Below, piece after piece: positions 32,655 through 40,449 of a stretch of DNA of 64,000 nt. Position numbers and translations under genes: made by a program. How positions within the stretch are numbered: position 1 is the first letter of the stretch; every line of letters begins with the position of its first letter. Below the pieces are notes generated by a model, which saw only the letters and a list, made by a program, of their open reading frames with translations, did no database searches and was not told where the DNA came from. Origin of the DNA: Nocardia amamiensis (GTDB lineage: Bacteria; Actinomycetota; Actinomycetes; Mycobacteriales; Mycobacteriaceae); the NCBI RefSeq assembly GCF_015477605.1, contig NZ_JADLQX010000024.1:47173-111172 (forward strand), read 5' to 3'.

Positions 32655-35237
32655 TCAGTCCCGAGCGTCGAAGGCGCGGGCGCGCAGGGACCGTTCGATG
32701 CCTGCCTTGCCCTCGCTGACCAGGCGGCGCAGGGCGGGTGGGTGGTCACCGGCGAGGAACTTGTCGGCGACGGACACCGCGTCCTCGCTGATCGCCCAGT
32801 GCGGGTAGAGGCCGACCACAACGGTCTGGGCGACCTCGCTGGAGCGGCGCTCCCAGACGCTGGGGATCTCCGCGAAGTACCGCTCCACGTAGGGGGTGAG
32901 CAGGTCACCCTGTCCGGCCGGCGCGAATCCGCCGACGATCGAGCGGGCGGTGACGTTGGGCACCGAATCGTCGCGCATCACGGTGGTCCACGCCTGTTCC
33001 TTCACCTCGGCGATCGGCCGGGCCGTCGCGGCCGCGGCCGCTTGGCGCTTGCCCGCCGCGGTGGGGTCGCCCGCCAGCTCCTGGTCGATGACGGGTGTTT
33101 CCAGCCCATCGGCATCGATCTCGCCCGCGGCCGCGAGCGCGGACACGAGCCGCCAGCGCAGGTCGGTGTCGACCACGAGTCCGGCCAGTCCGACCTTCGC
33201 CGGGTCGCCGTCGAGCAGCTCGCGCAACACCTCGGTGTGCCAATCCGACAGCTTCGCGCCGGTCAGCGCGTTGACGAAGGCCAGCTGATGATCCGAGCCC
33301 GATTCGGCTTCGCGAGCCAGCTCCAGGAGCCGGTTCGCGTAGTCCGGCCAGCCGGTGGCATCGGCCCAGGCCGGGTCGGCGTAGCTGCCGAGCGTGAGGT
33401 TGGCCTGCATCAGAAGTCGTTGCACCACACCGATTTCGGTCTCGGCGCCGACTCCGCGCTGGACCAGCGCGACGAAATCGCGGGCGCGGAACTCGGCTTG
33501 GCGAGTCATCTCCCAGGCCGCCGACCAGGCCAGTGTGCGCGGCAGCGGCTCGGCGATGTCGGCGATGCGGTTGACCAGCACGTCGAGCGAGCCGGCGTCC
33601 AGCCGGATCGAGCAGTAGGTGAGATCGTCGTCGTTGACCAGCACGAACTGGCCGCGCGGCACGCCGACCAGCTCGGGGACCTCGGTGCGCTCGGCGGCGT
33701 CGAGGTCGAGCTCGACGCGCTTGGTGCGCACCAGCTTTCCGTCCTGATCGTCGTAGACGCCGATGGCCAGCCGGTGCACGCGCCGCTCGCCCGCGCCCGG
33801 CTGGGCGCCCTCCTGGACCACGGCGAACGAGCTGAACCTGCCCTCGGCGTCCACCTCGAAGTCGGGGCGCAGGATGTTCAGGCCCGTGGTCTTCAGCCAC
33901 TGCGCGCCCCAGGTGGACAGATCCCGCCCGGACGACTTCTCCAGCGCCGCCAGCAGATCGTCGAACGTGGCGTTGCCGTAGGCGTGCTCGGCGAAGTACG
34001 CGCGCAGTCCCGCCAGGAACGGCTCCAAACCCACATAAGCGACCAGCTGCTTCAGGACACTGGCGCCTTTGGCGTAGGTGATGCCGTCGAAGTTCACCTC
34101 GACGGCAGCGAGATCCGGGATGTCCGCGGCGATGGGGTGGGTGGAGGGCAGCTGGTCCTGCCGGTAGGCCCAGGACTTCTCGACGTTCGCGAAGGTAGTC
34201 CACGCGTTGGCGTACTCGGTGGCCTCGGACTGGCACAGCACCGAGGCGAAGGTGGCGAAGGACTCGTTCAGCCACAGGTCGTCCCACCACTTCATGGTGA
34301 CCAGGTCGCCGAACCACATGTGCGCCATCTCGTGCAGCACGGTCTCCGCGCGACGCTCGTAGGACGCGCGGGTCACCTTGGAGCGGAAGACGTAGTCTTC
34401 CAGGAAGGTCACCGCGCCCGCGTTCTCCATGGCGCCGGCGTTGAACTCCGGCACGAACAGCTGGTCGTACTTGCCGAACGCGTAGGGGACGCCGAAATTG
34501 CCGTGATAGAAGCCGAAGCCCTGTTTGGTCTCGGTGAACAGCCGCTCGGCGTCCATGTACTCGGCCAGCGAGGCGCGGCAGTAGAGACCGAGCGGGATGC
34601 TGCCGTGCTCGTCGGTGTAGACGTCGGTCCACCGCGCGTACGGGCCGGCGATGAGCGCGACGAGGTAGGTGCTCATCCTCGGGGTGGTGCGGAAGACGTG
34701 CTTGCCCGGGTCCGCCGCGAGCGTTTCCACGACCGCGCTGTTGGACACGACCTGCCAGTCCGCGGGCGCGGTGACGGCGAGGTCGAAGCTGGCCTTCAGA
34801 TCGGGCTGGTCGAAGCAGGCGAACATCCGCTTGGCATCGGCGGTTTCGAACTGCGAGTACAGGTATACGGCGTCGTCGGTGGGGTCGACGAACCGGTGCA
34901 GGCCCTCGCCGGTGTTCGAATATTCGCAGTCGGCCTCCACCACCAGCTCGTTGCGCTCAGCCAGATCGTTCAGCGCGATCCCGATCGACTCGTCATAGCC
35001 GGAGACGTCCAGTGCGGCGCCGTTGAGCACCGCCGAGCGCACACCGCGCGCGACGATATCGACGAACGTGCTCGCGCCCGGCGTCGCGGTGAACGTGACG
35101 GTGCTGCGGGAGAAGAAGGTCTGCTCGCCAGGTTTGCCCGTCCCATCGGTCAGGTCCAGCTCGATGCGATAGTTCTCGACCGACACCGTCGAGGCTCGTT
35201 CGATCGCCTGTTCACGAGTGAGGTTGGGTGCGGACAT
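32655..35237 (-). CDS. pepN: Aminopeptidase N (M1 zinc metallopeptidase)
   Basis: An 860-residue M1 aminopeptidase that removes N-terminal residues from peptides in the cytoplasm. The exopeptidase motif GAMEN is at 268-272. The zinc site is His302-Glu303-x2-His306 (HEMAH) plus Glu325 in LWLNES. The C-terminal helical ERAP-type domain completes the normal length. ATG 35237 with AAGGAG is the right start; the frame is open to 35288. It corresponds to Rv2467 of M. tuberculosis, but there the next gene is the DsbA-like Rv2466c, which lies 8 kb away here. Confidence 0.95.
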   Translation of the reverse strand: MSAPNLTREQAIERASTVSVENYRIELDLTDGTGKPGEQTFFSRSTVTFTATPGASTFVDIVARGVRSAVLNGAALDVSGYDESIGIALNDLAERNELVVEADCEYSNTGEGLHRFVDPTDDAVYLYSQFETADAKRMFACFDQPDLKASFDLAVTAPADWQVVSNSAVVETLAADPGKHVFRTTPRMSTYLVALIAGPYARWTDVYTDEHGSIPLGLYCRASLAEYMDAERLFTETKQGFGFYHGNFGVPYAFGKYDQLFVPEFNAGAMENAGAVTFLEDYVFRSKVTRASYERRAETVLHEMAHMWFGDLVTMKWWDDLWLNESFATFASVLCQSEATEYANAWTTFANVEKSWAYRQDQLPSTHPIAADIPDLAAVEVNFDGITYAKGASVLKQLVAYVGLEPFLAGLRAYFAEHAYGNATFDDLLAALEKSSGRDLSTWGAQWLKTTGLNILRPDFEVDAEGRFSSFAVVQEGAQPGAGERRVHRLAIGVYDDQDGKLVRTKRVELDLDAAERTEVPELVGVPRGQFVLVNDDDLTYCSIRLDAGSLDVLVNRIADIAEPLPRTLAWSAAWEMTRQAEFRARDFVALVQRGVGAETEIGVVQRLLMQANLTLGSYADPAWADATGWPDYANRLLELAREAESGSDHQLAFVNALTGAKLSDWHTEVLRELLDGDPAKVGLAGLVVDTDLRWRLVSALAAAGEIDADGLETPVIDQELAGDPTAAGKRQAAAAATARPIAEVKEQAWTTVMRDDSVPNVTARSIVGGFAPAGQGDLLTPYVERYFAEIPSVWERRSSEVAQTVVVGLYPHWAISEDAVSVADKFLAGDHPPALRRLVSEGKAGIERSLRARAFDARD

Positions 35238-35446
35238 AAGGCTCCTTCGTAGTCGAAGAACTGGCACGTGCGCCACCAACAATGCCACCTCGCAGCGGTG
35301 TGCCGCGCGGGACTTTCCGGACCGACCCGGGCGAGCCGGGGCGTCACGGTCGGCGGACGCGGACGGCGTGCCGGGCCTGCTCCAGGGCCGGCGGTATTGT
35401 GCCTGGTGCAGGGCAGGTTCACCATCACGGATTCGGAGGCTCGACG

Positions 35447-36283
35447 TTGAAGCATGTGCACGCCGGGAAGGTGCGTGACCTGTACGAGGACGGCGACACG
35501 CTGGTGCTGGTCGCCTCCGATCGGGTGTCGGTGTACGACGTGGTGCTTCCGACGCCGATCCCGGACAAGGGCGCGTTGCTGACGCAGCTGTCGAACTGGT
35601 GGTTCGAGTACTTCACCGACGTGCCCAACCACGTGGTCTCCGCCACCGACGTGCCCGCCGAGTTCGCCGGCCGCGGCATCCGGGTCAAGCCGCTGAAGAT
35701 GGTGCAGGTGGAATGCATCGCCCGCGGCTACCTGACCGGGTCCGGTCTCGCGGAATACCGGCGGACGGGCACGGTGTCCGGGGTGGCGCTGCCTGCGGGG
35801 CTGCGCGAGGGCGACAAGCTGCCCGAGCCGATCTTCACGCCGACCACCAAAGCGTCCGAGGGGCACGACGAGTCGATCACCTTCGCCGACGTGGTGAACC
35901 AGGAGGGCCGCGAGGTCGCCGACCGGCTGCGCGAGCTGACTCTGCACATCTACACCCGCGGTGCGGAACATGCCGCCGAACGCGGCGTCATCGTCGCCGA
36001 CACCAAGGTCGAGTTCGGCTGGGACGGCGACGTCCTCACCCTCGGCGACGAGGTGCTCACCTCGGATTCCTCGCGTTTCTGGCCCGCCGCCGAATGGGAA
36101 CCGGGCCGGGTGCAACGCTCGTTCGACAAGCAGTTCGTCCGCGACTGGGCCACCTCGACCGGCTGGGACAAGGAACCGCCCGGCCCGGAGATCCCCGCCG
36201 ACGTGGTTGCGGCTACCCGCCAGAAATACGTGGAGGCATATGAGCTCATCACCGGCCGGAGCTGGACGGGCGTGCCGCGATAG
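35447..36283 (+). CDS. purC: Phosphoribosylaminoimidazole-succinocarboxamide synthase (SAICAR synthetase)
   Basis: A 278-residue PurC, which joins aspartate to CAIR with ATP in purine synthesis. Family motifs are GKVRDLYEDGDTLVLVASDR near the start, PLKMVQVECIARGYLTGSG in the CAIR site, and DTKVEFG with the metal ligands, followed by DEVLTSDSSRFW. The start is TTG at 35447 with GGAGG at 35435-35439, the only well-placed ribosome site; the upstream open frame lacks homology. The first 24 bases of the gene are repeated almost exactly at 39553-39576. Confidence 0.95.
   Translation: MKHVHAGKVRDLYEDGDTLVLVASDRVSVYDVVLPTPIPDKGALLTQLSNWWFEYFTDVPNHVVSATDVPAEFAGRGIRVKPLKMVQVECIARGYLTGSGLAEYRRTGTVSGVALPAGLREGDKLPEPIFTPTTKASEGHDESITFADVVNQEGREVADRLRELTLHIYTRGAEHAAERGVIVADTKVEFGWDGDVLTLGDEVLTSDSSRFWPAAEWEPGRVQRSFDKQFVRDWATSTGWDKEPPGPEIPADVVAATRQKYVEAYELITGRSWTGVPR
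35448..35471 (+). repeat. 24-bp repeat, copy in purC start
   Basis: These bases, codons 1-9 of purC, match 39553-39576 at 23 of 24 positions in the same orientation. Nothing else of purC is repeated there. See the copy at 39553. Confidence 0.6.
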
Positions 36284-36321
36284 CCCGAAATCGAGTAGGT
36301 AGGTCGTAACAATTCCAGCAG

Positions 36322-36342
36322 GCCGGGGCGCAGTGCCCCGGC
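36322..36342. terminator. Hairpin between purC and the DUF5753 gene
   Basis: An 8-bp perfect stem, GCCGGGGC (36322-36329) with GCCCCGGC (36335-36342), and a 5-base loop lie between convergent genes. Confidence 0.65.
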
Positions 36343-36345
36343 TCA

Positions 36346-37194
36346 TCATTCCTTCGGCCGTGCGCGACGCTTGTCGAGTGCTGCCCTGATCAGATTCCGC
36401 GCAGCTTCGCCAGTGACCGACTGCCGGGCAAGGGTATCGAATGCCCGTCCGTAGAGGGCGATCTCCCGGGGCTGGGTAATAGTCAGTTCTGCCGTATGAC
36501 CCTCGACTTTGATCAAACGGTTGTCGAACATCATGAAGTTCTCCACCGATACGATGACTTCAGCGGTGAGAGGGACGATTCCCAACGTGACTCTCGGCAT
36601 TCCGATTATCGAGAGCAGCCTGTCTAGTTGTCCGATCATGACAGCGTCATTGCCAACCGTACCGTACAGCGATTTTTCGCTGATCAGGAAATGAAATCGG
36701 TGCCCGCGCTTATAGAGTATTTGCTGCCGCTCCATACGTTTCGACACGCCGATGTCCAAGTCATCTGGAAGGTTGTAGAACTGGATGACGCTTCGAAGCT
36801 TGGCTTCGGCGTATTCGGCAGTCTGAAGCAGCCCAGGAATTACCTGCGGCTCGTAGTTTCGTATGAACTCGGCGGCGGCCTCGTTTTTCATGACGAGCTG
36901 CTGAGCACGTTTGATTCCTGCGCCGAGTACCCGTCGCCACTCCATGTATGCAGCGTCGATGTTGTGCAGACTCGCTAGGAGTTCCGGCAACTCGTCCTCG
37001 GCATTGCAAAGCCGACAATATGCACGCACGTCGTCGGGTGAAGGTGTGGCCTTACCGTGCTCTATTCGGCTTATCTTCGACTCGTGTACGCCGAGATGAG
37101 CGGCAAGCTCCCGGCCTGAGATTCCCGAATCCTTTCGGAGTTCTCGCAGTCTCAGGCCGAAAGCCTCTCTTGCCTCCTGAACTGAATTCGTCAC
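36346..37194 (-). CDS. HTH (XRE) DNA-binding protein with DUF5753 domain
   Basis: A 282-residue protein. An XRE helix-turn-helix (about 12-70: LRELRKDSGISGRELAAHLG, then His-Glu-Ser-Lys-Ile-Ser-Arg) is followed by the DUF5753 (Scr1-type) domain, with FIRNYEPQVIPGLLQTAEYA and RMERQQILYKRG. Streptomycetes and nocardiae carry many such genes paired with small partners, and some behave as regulators or antitoxin-like proteins. The GTG start overlaps the upstream DUF6879 stop by one base, so the pair is coupled. Base composition is more AT-rich than that of neighbours, pointing to horizontal origin. Confidence 0.87.
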   Translation of the reverse strand: MTNSVQEAREAFGLRLRELRKDSGISGRELAAHLGVHESKISRIEHGKATPSPDDVRAYCRLCNAEDELPELLASLHNIDAAYMEWRRVLGAGIKRAQQLVMKNEAAAEFIRNYEPQVIPGLLQTAEYAEAKLRSVIQFYNLPDDLDIGVSKRMERQQILYKRGHRFHFLISEKSLYGTVGNDAVMIGQLDRLLSIIGMPRVTLGIVPLTAEVIVSVENFMMFDNRLIKVEGHTAELTITQPREIALYGRAFDTLARQSVTGEAARNLIRAALDKRRARPKE

Positions 37195-37727
37195 TACCGA
37201 GCGTTCGCTGAGTTGGCGTAGTAATCCTGGTAAGGTGTCGCAAACGGCCAGAGCTTATTCCTGACCTCTCGGCAGTATTCGACAATTCCCGGATCGGTTG
37301 TCGTCCCGGTCCCGGCCGGTCTTCCGTCCGGGTGTGCAATATTGAAGGCTACCAATTCGTCATCGAACAACCACCAATCGTCACTCGGTACGATCTCGGG
37401 GTCTACCGAATGACGCGGGACATATCGAATGTCTTCGCCGGCCTCAACGTTTTCACCTGTGACCGAAAGCAGCCAACGCTGATACCCGGTGTGCGGCACA
37501 GTGACCACACGAATGCGACTGACCGTTACACCTCGGCCGGTCATGTCCCGGATGAGTCCGAGCCAATCGCTTTTGTCGTACTCCGGCGGCGGTTCACCGT
37601 TCAGGAACCGCCGCAGTGCCTCCGATTCAGCAGGTTCGGCGTAGGAGTCGCGAACCTCCATATGGAAGGCCGAATGTCGGCACTCGTGGAACGGATGAAC
37701 CCAGTCATCGACTCCGCGAAACTCCAC
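37194..37727 (-). CDS. DUF6879 family protein
   Basis: A 177-residue soluble protein. The features DWLGLIRDMTGRGVTVSRIR, DDWWLFDDELVAFNIAHPDG and a C-terminal Cys-Arg-Glu-Val-Arg-Asn-Lys-Leu-Trp segment are those of DUF6879, which is regularly encoded beside DUF5753 regulators. Activity is unknown; it may be the effector or toxin-like half of the pair (inference). Its start overlaps the end of the upstream 110-residue gene by 23 bases. Confidence 0.78.
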   Translation of the reverse strand: MEFRGVDDWVHPFHECRHSAFHMEVRDSYAEPAESEALRRFLNGEPPPEYDKSDWLGLIRDMTGRGVTVSRIRVVTVPHTGYQRWLLSVTGENVEAGEDIRYVPRHSVDPEIVPSDDWWLFDDELVAFNIAHPDGRPAGTGTTTDPGIVEYCREVRNKLWPFATPYQDYYANSANAR

Positions 37728-38037
37728 CGTAGTAAGTCCTCTCTGCCTTCGGAACCTCGATAGCGGTTTCGTAGGTCTCCATGGTCATCTGATCCAGCGT
37801 CTCACGGTCTGTGATCGGGCGACCGGACACGAGGAAGGTGCCCCTGCCTGTGTCTTCGAGTCGAGCCTCGATGAACGTATCCGGCTCCAGGTAGCCGAGA
37901 AGCAGGTGAGGGATCTCCACCCTGCCGGACTGGTCGGTAGTCCATCCGATGATCGCGTAATTGCCCTGGTCAGTAACGAACAAGGTGGGGCATCCGTTCC
38001 TGTCGGACCCCCCGCTTCCGAGGAAATGCAAGAGCAT
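37705..38037 (-). CDS. Small conserved protein, first gene of the DUF6879/DUF5753 operon
   Basis: A 110-residue soluble protein beginning MLLHFLGSGGSDRNGCPTLF and containing GWTTDQSGRVEIPHLLLGYL. I have a weak recollection of the same type upstream of DUF6879 genes in other actinomycetes, but I know no assigned function. The strong beta-strand pattern and the overlap with the next gene suggest a third member of one operon. A divergent promoter region of about 219 bases separates it from the plus-strand genes starting at 38257. Confidence 0.65.
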   Translation of the reverse strand: MLLHFLGSGGSDRNGCPTLFVTDQGNYAIIGWTTDQSGRVEIPHLLLGYLEPDTFIEARLEDTGRGTFLVSGRPITDRETLDQMTMETYETAIEVPKAERTYYGGVSRSR

Positions 38038-38256
38038 GATCGGCTCTCCCGTCTAGCGGCTTGCGCCTGCTTGCAATGACATTGCCTATTGTTCCGTTGC
38101 TTTGCTGCAGATGTGGACGGATTCAGTAGTTTCTGCAAGTATCCGCAAGTTGATAGACCGGTCTGGTTGCCGCTTCGTAGCGTCGGAGTCGGCCCCCGTG
38201 ACATGTGACGCCCAACCGGTCACGGGGTGCCTACCAACTGCCTACGAGGGGTCGCG

Positions 38257-38475
38257 ATGGACAGACACACGAGGGTGTTCGTGTTCGACGGCGGACTGTT
38301 GGAGGTCGCCGACTGCGAAGACGCCTACGACGACGGCTTTGTGTATCTGGAGTTGCGTACTCTGCCGCGACGGGTTCCGGGTGCTGACGAGATAGATCCG
38401 CCGGGTAGCCCGTTCGAGCCTGCCGATGCCGAACTGTGCGGGCGTGTGCTGCGACTGCTGCGAGACCTGCCGTGA
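38257..38475 (+). CDS. Hypothetical small acidic protein, 72 aa
   Basis: The frame from ATG 38257, with GAGGGG upstream, encodes an acidic protein: MDRHTRVFVFDGGLLEVADC, then an Asp-rich stretch, a FVYLELRTLPRRVPG strand region and a C-terminal helix. It has no recognised family. Its TGA overlaps the GTG of the next gene, so the two form an operon divergent from the DUF6879/DUF5753 genes. Confidence 0.55.
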   Translation: MDRHTRVFVFDGGLLEVADCEDAYDDGFVYLELRTLPRRVPGADEIDPPGSPFEPADAELCGRVLRLLRDLP

Positions 38476-38642
38476 TCACGTTCGGATGGTTCATCGCGAT
38501 CGGGGTTCCGCTGGCGGTGTTCGCCGCAGCGGTGTTCTGGCCTGAGCGGATACCGAAGGACCGGACCGTCAGGGGAATCCGCGAACGGATCGAACGCGAG
38601 GACACGGGCCGGATGAAGCCCGATGGGTCACGAGAGTGCTGA
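38472..38642 (+). CDS. Hypothetical small membrane protein, 56 aa
   Basis: GTG 38472 overlaps the preceding stop (GTGA). The product has one membrane helix at its N-terminus (MITFGWFIAIGVPLAVFAAA) and a basic/charged cytoplasmic tail with ERIPKDRTVRGIRERIERED. No family is recognised. Translational coupling to the acidic 72-residue protein suggests the two act together. Confidence 0.5.
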   Translation: MITFGWFIAIGVPLAVFAAAVFWPERIPKDRTVRGIRERIEREDTGRMKPDGSREC

Positions 38643-38682
38643 TCGGCTCCCGGCTGATCAGGCTGTTTGAAATGGGGAAACG

Positions 38683-39162
38683 TTGCAGTACACCATTTCT
38701 CGGCTCTGCGCTATCGTTGCGGCGCTGGGTGCGATGCTGATTTCCGGCGCAGGCAGCACCATCGCGAACGCCGGTCCCAGCGGGCCGCTGGCGATCGATG
38801 TGCGAAGGCAGCTGTGTGGCAACGGATTCATCTTCTCAAAGCCGACGATCGTACCGCCGGAGGTTTATGCAGATGCATGGGCGAAATGCGACATGCCCCG
38901 CGAAGGCGACCCTGGTCTCACGCGTGACTACTACCTGAGCTTGCAGCGGCTCGGTAACTCGGGCCGGTGGGAATCCGTTGGCCAGGACGTACGAACCAGG
39001 CTGGTGCCGTGGTCGCGTCAGACCTACACCGCAACTGCTCCGTGCGTGCCGGGGAAGTGGCGTATGTACGCCCAGGTAGTGGGTACGATCCAGGGCAGGC
39101 CATACGGCCCGATCGAGACCGTATCCGGTGCGCGAGATGTTTCGGCCGACGACTGCAAATAG
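38683..39162 (+). CDS. Hypothetical secreted protein, 159 aa, four mature cysteines
   Basis: A TTG start with GGGG nine bases upstream opens a protein with a signal peptide (MQYTISRLCAIVAALGAMLI..., likely cut after Ala-Asn-Ala at residue 30). The mature part has Cys45, Cys69, Cys121 and Cys158, an even number suited to two disulfides, with a beta-rich core (YYLSLQRL, RQTYTATAPCVPGKWRMYAQ). It resembles small exported proteins of mycolata, but I recognise no family. It follows the two small genes in the same direction by 40 bases. Confidence 0.6.
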   Translation: MQYTISRLCAIVAALGAMLISGAGSTIANAGPSGPLAIDVRRQLCGNGFIFSKPTIVPPEVYADAWAKCDMPREGDPGLTRDYYLSLQRLGNSGRWESVGQDVRTRLVPWSRQTYTATAPCVPGKWRMYAQVVGTIQGRPYGPIETVSGARDVSADDCK

Positions 39163-39171
39163 GCGGATGAC

Positions 39172-39468
39172 ATGCGATTGCCGAATGGACGGCGGTACGC
39201 CGACTACGACGGGCCGGTTACCATGCGCGATCACCTGACCGGCCTGTGGAGGGCGGCAACGCGACCACGACCCCGGCGATGGGTGAACCCGCGCTACACG
39301 GGTGCGGGCCACATGCTGCTTCGCGAGATGGGAAGGTGGACAGTGCGGCCCATGATCGGGTGGCGATCACGGCGATGGGTCAGCAAGCCGACTTACGCAA
39401 CCCGGGCCACCCCCCGCAACGATCTCGAGGCAGCCCGGAACTGGATGGTCGCGTCTCTCGGAATCTGA
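39172..39468 (+). CDS. Hypothetical basic protein, 98 aa
   Basis: The frame begins 9 bases after the secreted-protein stop and encodes a strongly basic, Trp-rich product (MRLPNGRRYADYDGPVTMRD, then RPRPRRWVNPRY and WRSRRWVSKPTY). There is no signal or membrane helix. Composition this rich in Arg can be a chance product of GC-rich DNA, so it may not be real. Its position in line with the other three small genes is the main support. Confidence 0.35.
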   Translation: MRLPNGRRYADYDGPVTMRDHLTGLWRAATRPRPRRWVNPRYTGAGHMLLREMGRWTVRPMIGWRSRRWVSKPTYATRATPRNDLEAARNWMVASLGI

Positions 39469-39552
39469 CGGAAACAAGCTCGTACGGCCATACAACCGTG
39501 ACCGTCGTGCCCGGTTTTGGCGTGGCGAGTTTGCGGTCACCAGCATAGATTC

Positions 39553-39576
39553 TGAAGCATGCGCACGCCGGGAAGG
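39553..39576 (+). repeat. 24-bp repeat, near-copy of purC start
   Basis: TGAAGCATG, then C in place of T, then GCACGCCGGGAAGG: 23 of 24 bases equal purC codons 1-9 (35448-35471). It lies between the accessory genes and the NUDIX gene, so the two copies bracket purC plus the accessory block. Confidence 0.6.
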
Positions 39577-39593
39577 CTGGGCGTAGCGGCCGG

Positions 39594-40076
39594 TCAGCCC
39601 GCCAAGTGCTCGGTCAGCCGGTCCAGATAGGGCCGCTGGCCCGCCACCAGCTTGTTCCGCGCGGTTGCCGGATCGAACCACTCGGCGCGGTCGATCTCCG
39701 GGAACTCCACCAACCGGCCCGACCGCGGCGGCCACTCCAGCTGGAAGGTTCCCGGCACGACGTCGGCGGGGTCCACGTCGCCCTCGAGAGCCCAGGCGGT
39801 GAGGATCTTCTTTCCCTTGCCGCTGCCGTAGCGCACCTCGCCCAGCGGTACCCACGCGCCATCGGGAACCGGGAGACCGAGCTCTTCGGTGAACTCGCGA
39901 CCCGCCGCGACGCGCGCGTCCTCCGTCTCCGGCTCGTACTCGCCCTTGGGAATCGACCACGCGCCCAGGTCTTTTCGCGCCCAGAACGGCCCGCCCATGT
40001 GCCCGAGCAAAACTTCGACCGCACCGGCCGCACTTCGGCGAAACAGCAGGACGCCCGCACTGTGTTTTTCTGCCAC
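39594..40076 (-). CDS. NUDIX hydrolase
   Basis: A 160-residue NUDIX protein. The Nudix box is GEYEPETEDARVAAGREFTE followed by Glu-Leu-Gly-Leu. It supplies the Arg-Glu-x2-Glu-Glu metal site, but with one residue more than the canonical spacing between the first Gly and the first Glu. It would hydrolyse a nucleoside diphosphate linked to another group; the substrate is unknown. The GTG start at 40076 gives the usual beginning (VAEKHSAGVLLFRR). The frame is open far upstream through the intergenic repeat, but that part is not coding. Confidence 0.87.
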   Translation of the reverse strand: MAEKHSAGVLLFRRSAAGAVEVLLGHMGGPFWARKDLGAWSIPKGEYEPETEDARVAAGREFTEELGLPVPDGAWVPLGEVRYGSGKGKKILTAWALEGDVDPADVVPGTFQLEWPPRSGRLVEFPEIDRAEWFDPATARNKLVAGQRPYLDRLTEHLAG

Positions 40077-40449
40077 ACCGCGTAGTCTGCCCCGGCCGCA
40101 CCCGGCTACCTGTCCCAGCCCGCTCGTGTCGGAAGCCGCGGCACCGCCAGCCCGTGCGGTCGATCGAATACAGCCCGAAACGGCAAGCCGTGCGTACTGC
40201 CGCTCCGCTGCACCTAACGACGTCGGCGCGACTCCGAGTATCGAGTGGAGCGAGATCGCGCACTGCTCGTGCGCGGCACGGCCCGCGTCCGAGGGGCCAC
40301 GCCGAAGTCGTGGGGGCGGTCGGTGACTCGATCGCCCGTAGAGACCGCAGCGGATACCGCGCCACGCATGCGGATCGGTCCGACTCCCGGTCTCGAGCGC
40401 AGCGAGATCGAGCCTCGCCGCGAACACGCAGCGCCGCAGGCGCTGCAAA
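40077..40449 (-). repeat. Intergenic region with dispersed repeat copy 2
   Basis: No gene is supported. The right end, 40416-40450 read on the reverse strand, is identical to 24028-24062 and includes the GCAGCGCC-TGC-GGCGCTGC hairpin (40428-40446). It begins at the stop codon of the sigma factor gene. The module CTCGATCTCGCTGCGCTCGA follows directly (about 40394-40413), and a diverged copy of the second module lies at about 40235-40290. The hairpin position suggests a transcription terminator for the sigma operon. Confidence 0.65.

Noticed and set aside
35282..35446. Longer N-terminus for purC
   Set aside because: The upstream frame is Arg/Gly-rich and unlike PurC; the TTG with GGAGG fits the family start better.
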